Positions 16,783-24,006 of a stretch of 24,006 bases of DNA are shown here, piece after piece. The DNA is taken from contig CAYXJR010000068.1 of the NCBI GenBank assembly GCA_964465145.1, positions 1 to 24,006 of the forward strand, read 5' to 3'. Each line of letters starts with the position of its first letter. Position 1 is the first letter of the stretch. Source of the DNA: JAUVKA01 sp964465145. Its GTDB lineage: Bacteria > Bacteroidota > Bacteroidia > Bacteroidales > UBA12481. The position numbers and the translations under genes are program-made. The notes under the pieces are model-generated. The model ran no database searches. It was not told the DNA's origin and saw only the letters and a list, made by a program, of their open reading frames with translations.

Positions 16783-18693
16783 ATGAAACTATTTTTTTCT
16801 CTGATTTTGGTATATCTGTTTGGAGGATTGGCTGTATCCCAGGAAAATAAATTAATTGTCCCAGCCGGCTTGGAAAAGCTTGTTGTGATAAAGCCTACAG
16901 GTGAAATGATAGATGATTTGCCTGAAATGGTAATCCTGTCTGATACCACACAAGAGTATAGAGATGTAGATCACCTTTTCAATAATTCCTTTCTAAAAGA
17001 ATCCGTCGAATTATACTTCCTGGCGGCAAATTACCTGAAAAACAAAAATGGACTCCAGTCGGTTGAGCCGGCTTATCTTGCTCTTACACAACATGATGGA
17101 GGGTACGCAGAATTCGGGTTTATGATAAAAATTGGCGAGGGCCATATCGATAAATCGAATGCACCATACATAGATATAGTTCAGGACCGCATTGAATCAA
17201 ATCAAAATAAGTTAATGTCGGTTACCCAGCTCTATCCTCATGAGATGGGGCATCTGATTTATGGCCTTTTAAATAAGACCAAAGACAATGAGGTTTCACG
17301 AAGTGTTGATATGCACTACTTTTCACTAAGGACAGATTATTCCACGGCTTTTAATGAAGGATTTTCAGAACAAATCGAGAATATTGCCAGATTATATGAA
17401 AAAAACGATAGCATAAAGAATGGCATTTTTGCAGATTTAGAACGGATTAAAGGAAAATCTCAGAACCTGATCAGGGGATTTGAAAAGGACTTGCGAAATC
17501 CCTTAAGAATGGGATATTACAAAATGTCGATGCCAATTTGGTACCAGCAATTTGAAGATTGTAAGCGGCATGAACATGCTATCAATGGAACAGTTCGCTA
17601 TGCAAATGCGACGATGGACCTTAGAAATATTGAAGATCAGCTCACATATAGAAATTCAGGAGTTCGACAAAACGAAGGAGAATTACGCAATTACGTGCAG
17701 ATGCTTTCTACAGAGGGAGTTATCAGTGCCTTTTTTACCCGGTTGACACAAAGTGACCTTGGCAATCATTATCTGGATTCATCATTTTATAAGGCTTTCA
17801 TGGTGGATACAACTGAAACGATAAAATCTCCTGAAGAAATCTTTACACCAATACAAAATCAGTTTCTGAAATATTTCTTTGTCTTCCATAATTACATGAC
17901 TGATAAGGATTTCTCGCAATCCCAACTCGTTGATTTTGTTGAAGGTTATAGCAGAGCTTTTCCATCAGAGGAAGATGGCATAAGAAGGGTTTTCAAAGAC
18001 GCCACACAATTGGATTATACAAATGAACTGCCTCCTGATCTTTGGTTAATGGTTAAGAACCATCCACACCGCATGTTGGTGCTTGATGCCTACAATGCTA
18101 TCACTATGCCGGTTTATACTTTCGATGTTAATGCCGGTGAGGAGGAGGATTGGCTAACAATAAAAGGGATTCAAAAGGAAGAGGCTGCGAGGATTATTGA
18201 TTATAGAAACGCTAATGGTTTCTTCACAAGTTTAGATCAGATTAAACAGATCGATGGCCTGTCAAGCGAAACTGTAAATCAGATTCTCGAAAGCGAATTT
18301 GATGAGGAATATTTTGAAGGATTGACTATCCCGGACCTGACATTTTCGGCTCTGCTTACAAAGCCTCTCCTAAAATTGCTTCTAAGGAGCCTGACTTATT
18401 TTGCTTTGATTTTCGGGCTTGTTTACGGATTCTTTTTATTCAGGCAAAAATTGTCTTTCAGGAAATTATTATTCATTGGCTTTAGATATTTAATTCTGTG
18501 GATCCTCTTTGTACTGGCCGGTTTAATATTCGTGGTCATGACTGAACAGGCCTGGATATTCCTGCTTCTGCTATGCTGTATCATCATAGGGCTTAGTATA
18601 CTTATTTTCAGGAAAAACAAGCCCAAAATGTGGCCTCCTCTTTTTGCCACAGTATTGATGGGCTTGTTGATTTTTGTTTCAATACTATCTTAA
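16783..18693 (+). CDS. Secreted HEMGH metallopeptidase fused to a ComEA-like HhH module and four membrane helices
   Basis: 636 residues. An N-terminal signal peptide (MKLFFSLILVYLFGGLAVSQ) is followed by an extracytoplasmic gluzincin-like region with H153-E-M-G-H157 and NEGFSE, where E192 (or E196) could be the third zinc ligand. After a helical region (~200-440), residues ~450-505 form a ComEA-type helix-hairpin-helix: WLTIKGIQKEEAARIIDYRN, then FFTSLDQIKQIDGLS. ComEA modules bind DNA in natural uptake systems. The last ~110 residues hold four hydrophobic helices (LTYFALIFGLVYGFFLF; YLILWILFVLAGLIFVVM; AWIFLLLLCCIIIGLSILIF; FATVLMGLLIFVSIL). Both the peptidase and HhH parts would lie in the periplasm on this topology. 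I know no named family with this order. Peptidase activity and DNA binding are inference from motifs. Confidence 0.75.
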   Translation: MKLFFSLILVYLFGGLAVSQENKLIVPAGLEKLVVIKPTGEMIDDLPEMVILSDTTQEYRDVDHLFNNSFLKESVELYFLAANYLKNKNGLQSVEPAYLALTQHDGGYAEFGFMIKIGEGHIDKSNAPYIDIVQDRIESNQNKLMSVTQLYPHEMGHLIYGLLNKTKDNEVSRSVDMHYFSLRTDYSTAFNEGFSEQIENIARLYEKNDSIKNGIFADLERIKGKSQNLIRGFEKDLRNPLRMGYYKMSMPIWYQQFEDCKRHEHAINGTVRYANATMDLRNIEDQLTYRNSGVRQNEGELRNYVQMLSTEGVISAFFTRLTQSDLGNHYLDSSFYKAFMVDTTETIKSPEEIFTPIQNQFLKYFFVFHNYMTDKDFSQSQLVDFVEGYSRAFPSEEDGIRRVFKDATQLDYTNELPPDLWLMVKNHPHRMLVLDAYNAITMPVYTFDVNAGEEEDWLTIKGIQKEEAARIIDYRNANGFFTSLDQIKQIDGLSSETVNQILESEFDEEYFEGLTIPDLTFSALLTKPLLKLLLRSLTYFALIFGLVYGFFLFRQKLSFRKLLFIGFRYLILWILFVLAGLIFVVMTEQAWIFLLLLCCIIIGLSILIFRKNKPKMWPPLFATVLMGLLIFVSILS

Positions 18694-18796
18694 GGATCGT
18701 GGGTTATTTTTTAAGCAGGCAGTTTTGTCTTATTTTAGTGCAGCTTAAGAGAATAATCCGGTTTTGCTTATTGGGAAGATAAAAGACTAAATACAA

Positions 18797-19372
18797 ATGA
18801 AAGCATTGAAAATCAGTTTAGTTATTGCATTAATACTGTCGGCATGTAAACCTTGCGAACATATCGTCCATAATCGTGGATCATTATCTACTGAGTTATT
18901 GAACATGATACCTTACGAGCAAGACCGGTATATCAGTTTTAAGCATTCGAATGGACTCATCATTTCCTATTTTGTTAAGACGAAAATCGAGCAGGAAAGG
19001 ATGTGTGAGGATCACTTTTGTTGCGAAGAATTGCTTTTTGAGCAGTATACAGCCACCTTAATGCCAGACTATCCTGTTTTTGCTTTCAATTTTCAGATCA
19101 ACAATGCCGATACCAGCCATTATCCTATCTGGGTAAGTATAGGGAAATATGGCTTCACCATTCCTGACCAATCTGATCCTTTTAGTATTGATGTTGCAGA
19201 TTCAGTATTAATTAATGGAATCTTATATCGAGATGTCTACCGTCTGAAATATCAGGATAATATTTGGAATGAAGATGATATCCTAAGTGTGGACAGTCTG
19301 ATGTATAATCGTAAAATTGGAATTTTAAAGGTGGTGATGGCAAATGGTGAATATTACTTACGAGATGAATAA
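18797..19372 (+). CDS. Hypothetical lipoprotein
   Basis: A 191-residue lipoprotein with signal MKALKISLVIALILSAC (lipid-modified C17) and a cysteine soon after (C20). The mature part is beta-rich, with another Cys cluster (MCEDHFCC). No family recognised. Its stop overlaps by 8 nt the start of a second, disrupted lipoprotein gene, so both were once one transcription unit. The two mature sequences share a pattern (a Tyr/Phe-rich strand, then SNG- or ENGISY, then a long beta region with YRDV/YSIV), which suggests a diverged tandem duplication. Confidence 0.7.
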   Translation: MKALKISLVIALILSACKPCEHIVHNRGSLSTELLNMIPYEQDRYISFKHSNGLIISYFVKTKIEQERMCEDHFCCEELLFEQYTATLMPDYPVFAFNFQINNADTSHYPIWVSIGKYGFTIPDQSDPFSIDVADSVLINGILYRDVYRLKYQDNIWNEDDILSVDSLMYNRKIGILKVVMANGEYYLRDE

Positions 19373-20030
19373 ACTAATAACTATAGCGGGCTTATTACTT
19401 GTATTATCAGCTTGTGGAGAAAACCATGCATTGAAGGAGGAAACTTTCCTTTTTGCTTAAGGGAATGAAGATTGGATTGTTATGGATTCCTCAAGATATC
19501 AGTTTATTATGCAGGATGAAAATGGAATAAGCTATGGGTTTTCGCTGATAGATTCCTCATATTATTTTGGTAAATCATGGAGTAGTTTTTTTGGAATAAC
19601 CACCAATATCAGTTACAAAGAATATCATTATCAGAATTTTATCTCCAACTATGGGCAGTCATTTCATTTATCCTTAACAGCAGGCTTCCCACCTTATGGA
19701 GATGATCTATATTTTGGTATGGGTGATATTTCCGTTTCTTATGATTTAGCTGAAAACACAATCTCACGACTGGATGTATTCAGTTTTCACAAATCCCAAA
19801 TCAGAACAGATGAGGGTTATGAGCAAGATGAAGAGATCCTGTCAAAAGTTGACATGCTTCATAATTTTGAGATAGGAGATACATCATACTCTATTGTACT
19901 CCATTTCAAATTAGAAGACTTCACCGAAGAATTGTACAAGCACAGTTTAAAAGAGATCTTTATTGCCAAGAATTACGGTTTAGTGAAATACGTTTTGAAT
20001 AGTGGGCTGGAGGTAGTAAGAATCCGGTGA
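19365..20030 (+). pseudogene. Lipoprotein gene interrupted by an in-frame ochre stop
   Basis: The ATG at 19365 starts a clear lipoprotein signal (MNKLITIAGLLLVLSAC, C17) that continues ENHALKEETFLFA and meets TAA at 19458-19460. The same frame then continues GNEDWIVMDSSRYQF to a stop at 20030, giving 221 codons in total if the TAA were sense. A single C-to-T change from CAA (Gln) would explain it. The piece from ATG 19482 alone (182 residues) would lack the signal and hence its location. It is therefore probably a recent pseudogene, a sequencing error, or a read-through case. The mature region is a beta-rich hypothetical related in pattern to the preceding lipoprotein. Confidence 0.7.
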
Positions 20031-20068
20031 CCCGGTATTACCATAACTCATAGAATCGGTGATTGTTA

Positions 20069-20082
20069 CAGGTTGCAGGTTC
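20069..20082. repeat. Heptamer pair CAGGTTN x2
   Basis: CAGGTTG then CAGGTTC, 38 nt after the stop of the broken lipoprotein gene; the same unit as at 12344 and 22018. Confidence 0.6.
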
Positions 20083-20125
20083 CTTTTAAACTTATAATCC
20101 ATTACTCATACTTATACTCAAGCCT

Positions 20126-20149
20126 TCCCGATATGCTTCTCTATCGGGA
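20126..20149. repeat. TCCCGAT/ATCGGGA palindromic repeat
   Basis: TCCCGAT (20126-20132) pairs with ATCGGGA (20143-20149) over a 10-nt loop that begins ATGCTTC. It shares the ATAYGCTTC neighbourhood with the element at 14510. The rest of the 266-nt gap (20031-20296) shows no gene. Confidence 0.7.
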
Positions 20150-20296
20150 TCTCCGCTTCGCTACGACAAGCCATAAGCCTTGGTGAAGCCTCAAGCCTTC
20201 TGCTCTGTAATTTGTCATTTTTATTGCTCGTCGAATTGCCTATTATTATTGTTGGTCCTGGCAGGCCTTTAATATGAATACCTAAACATTATAATA

Positions 20297-20830
20297 ATGA
20301 AGACTATTGTTGTTTATTATTCGAATAAAGGCAGTAACAGATACCTGGCCAAAAAAATTTCGAGAAGTTTATCGTGTGAAATGGAAGAAATAAGGCCATG
20401 GCTTAATGTTTTTTTTCTGTTTTTAATGAATATACATTTAGGTATCAGGCCACTGAAAAATAATATTAAAGATTACGACAAAGTGATTTTATGTGGACCA
20501 ATTTGGATGGGGAAGCTTATCCCTCCTCTTCGCAGTTTCATGAAAAAGTATTCTTACAGAATTGATAAATTGATTTTTGTAACATGTTGCGGCAGTACTT
20601 ACGAAAAGAAAGATGAAAAATTTGGACACGGATTTGTTTTCAAAGAAGTAGAAAGCATTTTAAAAGATAAATGTATTCTTTGTCAGGCATTTCCTATTGA
20701 TTTGGTTTTAACCGAAGATAAAAAGGGAGATGCTGATGCTTTTATGAAAACTCATTTGAATGATGGAAATTTTAAAGGTGAAATTCAAGAGCGTTTTGAT
20801 GACTTTCTTAAAAAAGTGGCGGATATATAA
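20297..20830 (+). CDS. Flavodoxin-like FMN protein
   Basis: A 177-residue cytoplasmic flavodoxin-fold protein. The FMN phosphate loop is seen in IVVYYSNKGSNRYLA at the N-terminus. The isoalloxazine-side loops are VILCGPIWMGKLIPPLRSFM and VTCCGSTYEKKDEKFGHGF. Such proteins carry electrons or act as quinone/flavin reductases. A hydrophobic segment (WLNVFFLFLMNIHLGI) replaces a usual surface helix and is unusual for a soluble flavodoxin, perhaps a membrane-proximal or dimer surface. It appears monocistronic. Fold confidence is high; the partner is unknown. Confidence 0.85.
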   Translation: MKTIVVYYSNKGSNRYLAKKISRSLSCEMEEIRPWLNVFFLFLMNIHLGIRPLKNNIKDYDKVILCGPIWMGKLIPPLRSFMKKYSYRIDKLIFVTCCGSTYEKKDEKFGHGFVFKEVESILKDKCILCQAFPIDLVLTEDKKGDADAFMKTHLNDGNFKGEIQERFDDFLKKVADI

Positions 20831-20890
20831 AATAAACCTGCTGATGGCATAAAAGATTAAAATGAAATCGAATTAGAATAATAAAGCAAA

Positions 20891-22003
20891 ATGAAAAAGC
20901 TTCCATTAATAGTTTCCGTTTTTACCCTGATTCTTCTTACTCAAAGCTGCAGGGTACAGAAAAGTTCATCTGATACCGATGAAATAATCAAAGCTTACGA
21001 CCTTGATTTTAATTGGGGGGAGGGCGGCCCGAATGCTTTTGCTGAACCGGGATTATGGGCTGATGCAAATCCGAAGGAACATATACAATGGTATTCTGAT
21101 CTAGGCGTAAACACTATTCAAACCTTTATTGTTTCCTGTAATGGATATGCCTGGTATAAGAATGGGGTAGTGTCCGCTCAACCCGGATTGAAGCATGATT
21201 TTTTGCCGGAGATGGTGAGGCTGGGACATAAGAAAGGCATGAAAGTGATGGGCTATTTATGTATCGGGTCTAATACCCGCTGGGGTATGGAGAATCCTGA
21301 TTATAGCTATGGGGTTCCGGCCGACCGTCATATCCCATTTACTCTCAAGTATTTGAATTACCTGGATGCCTTAATCCGGGATGCTGTTAAAAAGACCGGC
21401 GTTGATGGATTTATGATCGATTGGTTCTATCAACCTAATAGAAGCAGCAATGGCGGTAAATGGTTAGACAGCGAGAAAGAGAGATACTTGGAACTGATGG
21501 GTAATTCATTTCCCGGTGAAGAAGAGCTTTCAAAAGAAGATTATGATGCATATAGTCGGCTTGCAATTGAAGCCTGTTGGGATGTTATCTATAAAGCGGC
21601 CAAAGAAACTGATCCTGATTGTAAACTTTGGCTCACATGTTTTGATATCACGCATCCTCATATCGTTAATTCCAGGATGTTTCAGCAAATCGACTGGCTG
21701 ATGAACGAGGAGGGTGATCTGGCTAAGATCGATTCAATAAAAAGCATGGTGGGGAAAGATACAGACTTGATCACCTGTCTTGCCAGCTGGAACAAGAAAG
21801 ATGCAAAAACTGTTGTTTTTGATGCAATTAAAAGTGGAATCGGGCTTTACGGATTTGCCAAACCCAATAAGAATTCCCTCTTAGCCCCAATCGATTATTT
21901 CCTATCCTCTCCCATTGATAGTTTTCAAGGCGACGAGAGAACTATCGCCACCTTTGCACGGGTTTATAATGGGTTGGAGATGGACTTTGCTAAGGAGAAG
22001 TGA
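20891..22003 (+). CDS. TIM-barrel glycosidase-like lipoprotein
   Basis: A 370-residue lipoprotein with signal MKKLPLIVSVFTLILLTQSC (C20). The mature part reads as a (beta/alpha)8 barrel of the retaining-glycosidase type: NTIQTFIVSCNGYAWY, GMKVMGYLCIGSNTRWG, TGVDGFMIDWFYQP, CKLWLTCFDITHP and QIDWLMNEEGD. D/E residues end several strands (GFMIDWF, WLMNEE) and are candidates for catalysis. The pattern is reminiscent of GH29-like or related clan barrels, but I cannot name the family. It would act at the cell surface or periplasm on glycans. The Tat-exported isomerase-like gene and the fucosidase scrap suggest a deoxysugar theme, a weak inference. Confidence 0.65.
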   Translation: MKKLPLIVSVFTLILLTQSCRVQKSSSDTDEIIKAYDLDFNWGEGGPNAFAEPGLWADANPKEHIQWYSDLGVNTIQTFIVSCNGYAWYKNGVVSAQPGLKHDFLPEMVRLGHKKGMKVMGYLCIGSNTRWGMENPDYSYGVPADRHIPFTLKYLNYLDALIRDAVKKTGVDGFMIDWFYQPNRSSNGGKWLDSEKERYLELMGNSFPGEEELSKEDYDAYSRLAIEACWDVIYKAAKETDPDCKLWLTCFDITHPHIVNSRMFQQIDWLMNEEGDLAKIDSIKSMVGKDTDLITCLASWNKKDAKTVVFDAIKSGIGLYGFAKPNKNSLLAPIDYFLSSPIDSFQGDERTIATFARVYNGLEMDFAKEK

Positions 22004-22010
22004 ACGGGTT

Positions 22011-22045
22011 GCGAGTTTCAGGTTTCAGGTTTCAGGTTACAGGTA
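22011..22045. repeat. Heptamer tract YCAGGTT-type x5
   Basis: GCGAGTT, then TCAGGTT three times, then ACAGGTA, beginning 7 nt after a stop codon. It is the same unit as CAGGTTN elsewhere, in shifted register. Confidence 0.8.
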
Positions 22046-22097
22046 GTCCATGCCTGAATAGCATTGACCGTTTTTACCTGGTTAAACATTTTACGAA

Positions 22098-22451
22098 TTA
22101 ATAATTATTATTTTGAACTGTTGAAGTTGGGAAATAACTCTGAGAGTTATTCTCAACTTCAATAGTTTTCTTTATTTTTTTCACTTTTACAACTATTTGC
22201 TTATCGCTTTTTCTTAATTCTTCTGGCGTTAAACCCCCATTGGAACTATGAGGTTTTCCAGTGTTGTAATTATGTACTGCTCGTGAGAGTTCTCGATTTA
22301 AAGAAGCCTCATTTTGAGGACCATATGGTTTTAGATAGTCATTCTTGATTATGCCATTAATCCGTTCAGCATGAGGGTTTTCATAAACTTCTTTAGCCAT
22401 ACTGTTTTTCATACCCTTTGTCAGCTTCTTAAACTCAACGGCATAAAAAGG
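22098..22451 (-). pseudogene. C-terminal fragment of an IS3-type DDE transposase
   Basis: On the minus strand the frame is open from 22451 (after a TAG) to the stop at 22098-22100. It reads FYAVEFKKLTKGMKNSMAKE, then YENPHAERINGIIKNDYLKP, then NYNTGKPHSSNGGLTPEEL. This is the end of an rve/DDE integrase core: the catalytic Glu is in HAERING, and N-Y-N-x-x-(R/K)PH then G-x-TP is the family signature. The two catalytic Asp residues and the whole N-terminal HTH part are missing, so it is inactive. An ATG at 22410-22412 is internal. The right junction abuts the start of the next gene. No terminal inverted repeat could be defined with confidence. Confidence 0.75.
22121..22162. other. Long hairpin; possible terminator on the plus strand
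   Basis: Arms 22121-22129 (TTGAAGTTG) and 22154-22162 (CAACTTCAA) pair, continuing through a G-T and a G-C pair to AATAACTCT (22133-22141) against AGAGTTATT (22143-22151), with one bulged A. T-rich sequence follows on the plus strand (22163-22190), so it may terminate transcription from the glycosidase-like gene. It lies inside the transposase fragment's last codons, so it may instead be an IS end structure. Confidence 0.45.
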
Positions 22452-22504
22452 CTATATTAGATGTGCCTGAACAAAACGAAAATTTACCTATTCAAACCTT
22501 ACTA

Positions 22505-23968
22505 ATGGGAAGCAAAATATCCAATCGCGATTGTGGCTGCGGCTGCAACAGGAGAGAGTTTTTAACCATGTCTGGAGTGGCCACTATCGGCCTATCAGTA
22601 TTGCCCGTCATGAACTTATTTGGATCCTTACTGGAAGCACCAAAATTGATTTCCAAGGAAGGGGCCAGGGTTAAAACAGTTTTTCTTTATCCTTCTTCCA
22701 AATCTATGGCTGATGATCCCGATGGTTGGTGGAGCTGGCCGGGAACAGAGTTTAATGCAGAGGGGCATCAACAGAAGCACACAGCTGAGTTACAAAAAAT
22801 GAGCTCTAAGCTTGGCATGAATATCAATGTAGCCGGCAAGCCTGCTGTGAATGATACTGATGTTCAGGAGGTTATAAAGGAACTGAAGTCTGAGAAATAT
22901 GATGGTTTATTATTGATCCTATTCCATAACTGGACTCTCCCTCAGGCAGATGCTCTGCTGAAAGCGGCTGAAGAATTAGGAATCCCCTCGGTTTTTTATA
23001 TTGAGCTTGGGGTAAAGCATGGATCAATCAGACAATACCAACGCCCAGGGATGTATTTCATTCAGGCAAAGGATGATTTTGATGCTATCGAGTCGGGTAT
23101 GCGTATGATCAACGCACGAAAGCTATTGAGACAGTCGACCCTTCTGAGTATTACAGATGAAGAAGGAAGGAGCATTACTAAAGAGCCATTTCTTGGGATC
23201 ACCATAAAACCGGTACTCTTCGACCACTATGCTAAAGTTTTTCATAGTGTGGATATTGACAGTCAGGCGAAAGAGTTTATCAGTCAGATTTCACGCAGGG
23301 CAATCGAAATTAATAAGGTAACACAGGAAGCATTGGAAAATGCAACAAGAGCCTATTTTGCTTTGAAAAAAATCCTGGAAGATGAAGGAGGAGATGCTGT
23401 TACCATGAACTGTTTAAAAAGGGGTATGTTAAAGCCATGTATTGGTTTTTCAATGCTCAACAGTCAGTTGATACCCGCAACCTGCGAGAACGACTTCAAT
23501 GCTGCTTACGGACAAATGCTTGCACAGCTGATAGTCAGGCAACCCGGATTTCAGCATAACCCGGCTTTCAATACCGAAGAAAACCGCTATTATGCTTCTC
23601 ACTGTACCTGTCCAACCAAACTATACGGCCCGGATGGTGAAGATCTGAGATATCGACTGACGCGTTTCCTTCATACCAACGAAGGCAGCTGTGCGATTCA
23701 GGTATTCTGGAAACCGGATGATCCGGTAACAATGGTTCACTATTACTCCGGGAAAGAGCCAAAAATGGATGTTTATTCAGGGACGGTGTATAAATCCCAC
23801 CAGGAGCTTGTGGGCTGTGCCACCAATGTTGAAATAAACATTACCGACCGGGAGAATGTCAATGAGGTTCAAGGACATCATAGCATACTCTTGTGCGATG
23901 ATCTATCCAAGGTTTTTAAAGATTTTGCGCGGCTGCACCGGATTGAGTTGATGGAGGCGTTGGGATAA
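22505..23968 (+). CDS. Tat-exported sugar-isomerase-like protein (L-fucose/L-arabinose isomerase fold)
   Basis: About 487 residues from ATG 22505. A twin-arginine signal (R16-R17-E-F-L, then SGVATIGLSVLPVMNLFG) is preceded by C10-G-C-G-C14. The mature part resembles the FucI/AraA-type fold: KTVFLYPSSKSM, a Rossmann-like sub-domain with GLLLILFHNWTLPQADALLK, and a C-terminal region with CIGFSMLNSQLIPATCENDF, SHCTCPTKLYGPD and FLHTNEGSCAIQVFWKPDD. The TCE-D and SHC motifs resemble the metal-site loops of that family. Cytoplasmic FucI/AraA have no signal, so a periplasmic role other than classical isomerisation is possible. GTG 22463 would add 14 residues that abut the transposase remnant; I prefer the ATG. 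The frame is complete, with stop at 23966-23968. Confidence 0.7.
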   Translation: MGSKISNRDCGCGCNRREFLTMSGVATIGLSVLPVMNLFGSLLEAPKLISKEGARVKTVFLYPSSKSMADDPDGWWSWPGTEFNAEGHQQKHTAELQKMSSKLGMNINVAGKPAVNDTDVQEVIKELKSEKYDGLLLILFHNWTLPQADALLKAAEELGIPSVFYIELGVKHGSIRQYQRPGMYFIQAKDDFDAIESGMRMINARKLLRQSTLLSITDEEGRSITKEPFLGITIKPVLFDHYAKVFHSVDIDSQAKEFISQISRRAIEINKVTQEALENATRAYFALKKILEDEGGDAVTMNCLKRGMLKPCIGFSMLNSQLIPATCENDFNAAYGQMLAQLIVRQPGFQHNPAFNTEENRYYASHCTCPTKLYGPDGEDLRYRLTRFLHTNEGSCAIQVFWKPDDPVTMVHYYSGKEPKMDVYSGTVYKSHQELVGCATNVEINITDRENVNEVQGHHSILLCDDLSKVFKDFARLHRIELMEALG

Positions 23969-23973
23969 GATCG

Positions 23974-24006
23974 TTGCATGTTGCATGTTGCATGTTGCAT
24001 GTTGCA
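23974..24006. repeat. Heptamer tract TTGCATG x4+ (runs off the window)
   Basis: Four perfect TTGCATG units and a partial fifth, beginning 5 nt after the stop of the isomerase-like gene and continuing past the window end. Confidence 0.9.

Noticed and set aside
19365..19460. A separate 31-residue small peptide gene
   Set aside because: The peptide is a lipoprotein signal in the same frame as the downstream mature domain, so a broken gene is the simpler reading.

Overview
The window looks like a chromosomal segment of a Bacteroidota bacterium (probably a Bacteroidales/Marinilabiliales-type marine or gut lineage). The reasons are the AT-rich composition, weak ribosome binding sites, several short-signal lipoproteins with a Cys right after the hydrophobic stretch, a TAnnTTTG-like promoter element, carbohydrate-related proteins (a GH29 fucosidase remnant, a TIM-barrel lipoprotein, a Tat-exported sugar-isomerase-like protein) and many protein families common in that phylum. 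No rRNA, tRNA or CRISPR array was seen. The assignment is inference from sequence character only.

Positions 1-4588 hold a tightly overlapped three-gene operon whose layout matches the Lamassu / ABC-three-component (ABC-3C) class of defence systems. It consists of the C-terminal part of a putative effector (its N-terminus lies outside the window), a small middle-component-like protein with an FCRKYV motif, and a 984-residue Rad50/SMC-like ATPase with a CPVC zinc hook. Positions 4892-12322 hold a type I restriction-modification operon in the order hsdR - RAYT transposase - hsdS - rhuM - hsdM. The two units together form a defence island. The most unusual object is the RAYT (REP-associated tyrosine transposase) gene. 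It sits almost without spacer inside the hsd operon and carries, in frame within its own coding sequence, three copies of a palindrome with core ACGCGATTAATCGCGT plus a 12-bp minisatellite.

Positions 12323-14720 are a decayed border. They contain heptamer repeats, one AT-rich TPR-like gene, and three adjacent gene scraps: a small helical protein, the 3' end of an alpha-L-fucosidase, and the first ~35 codons of a zinc-type quinone oxidoreductase.

From 14721 on the content is ordinary accessory or housekeeping Bacteroidota material: a PQQ-type beta-propeller lipoprotein, a GPP34/GOLPH3-family protein, a secreted HEMGH metallopeptidase fused to a ComEA-like helix-hairpin-helix module and four membrane helices, and a lipoprotein followed by a second lipoprotein gene broken by an in-frame stop. 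A flavodoxin, a glycosidase-like lipoprotein, an IS3-type transposase fragment on the minus strand, and a Tat-exported L-fucose/L-arabinose-isomerase-like protein follow. The gaps between genes are repeatedly occupied by 7-bp tandem repeats and by small TCCCGAT...ATCGGGA palindromes.
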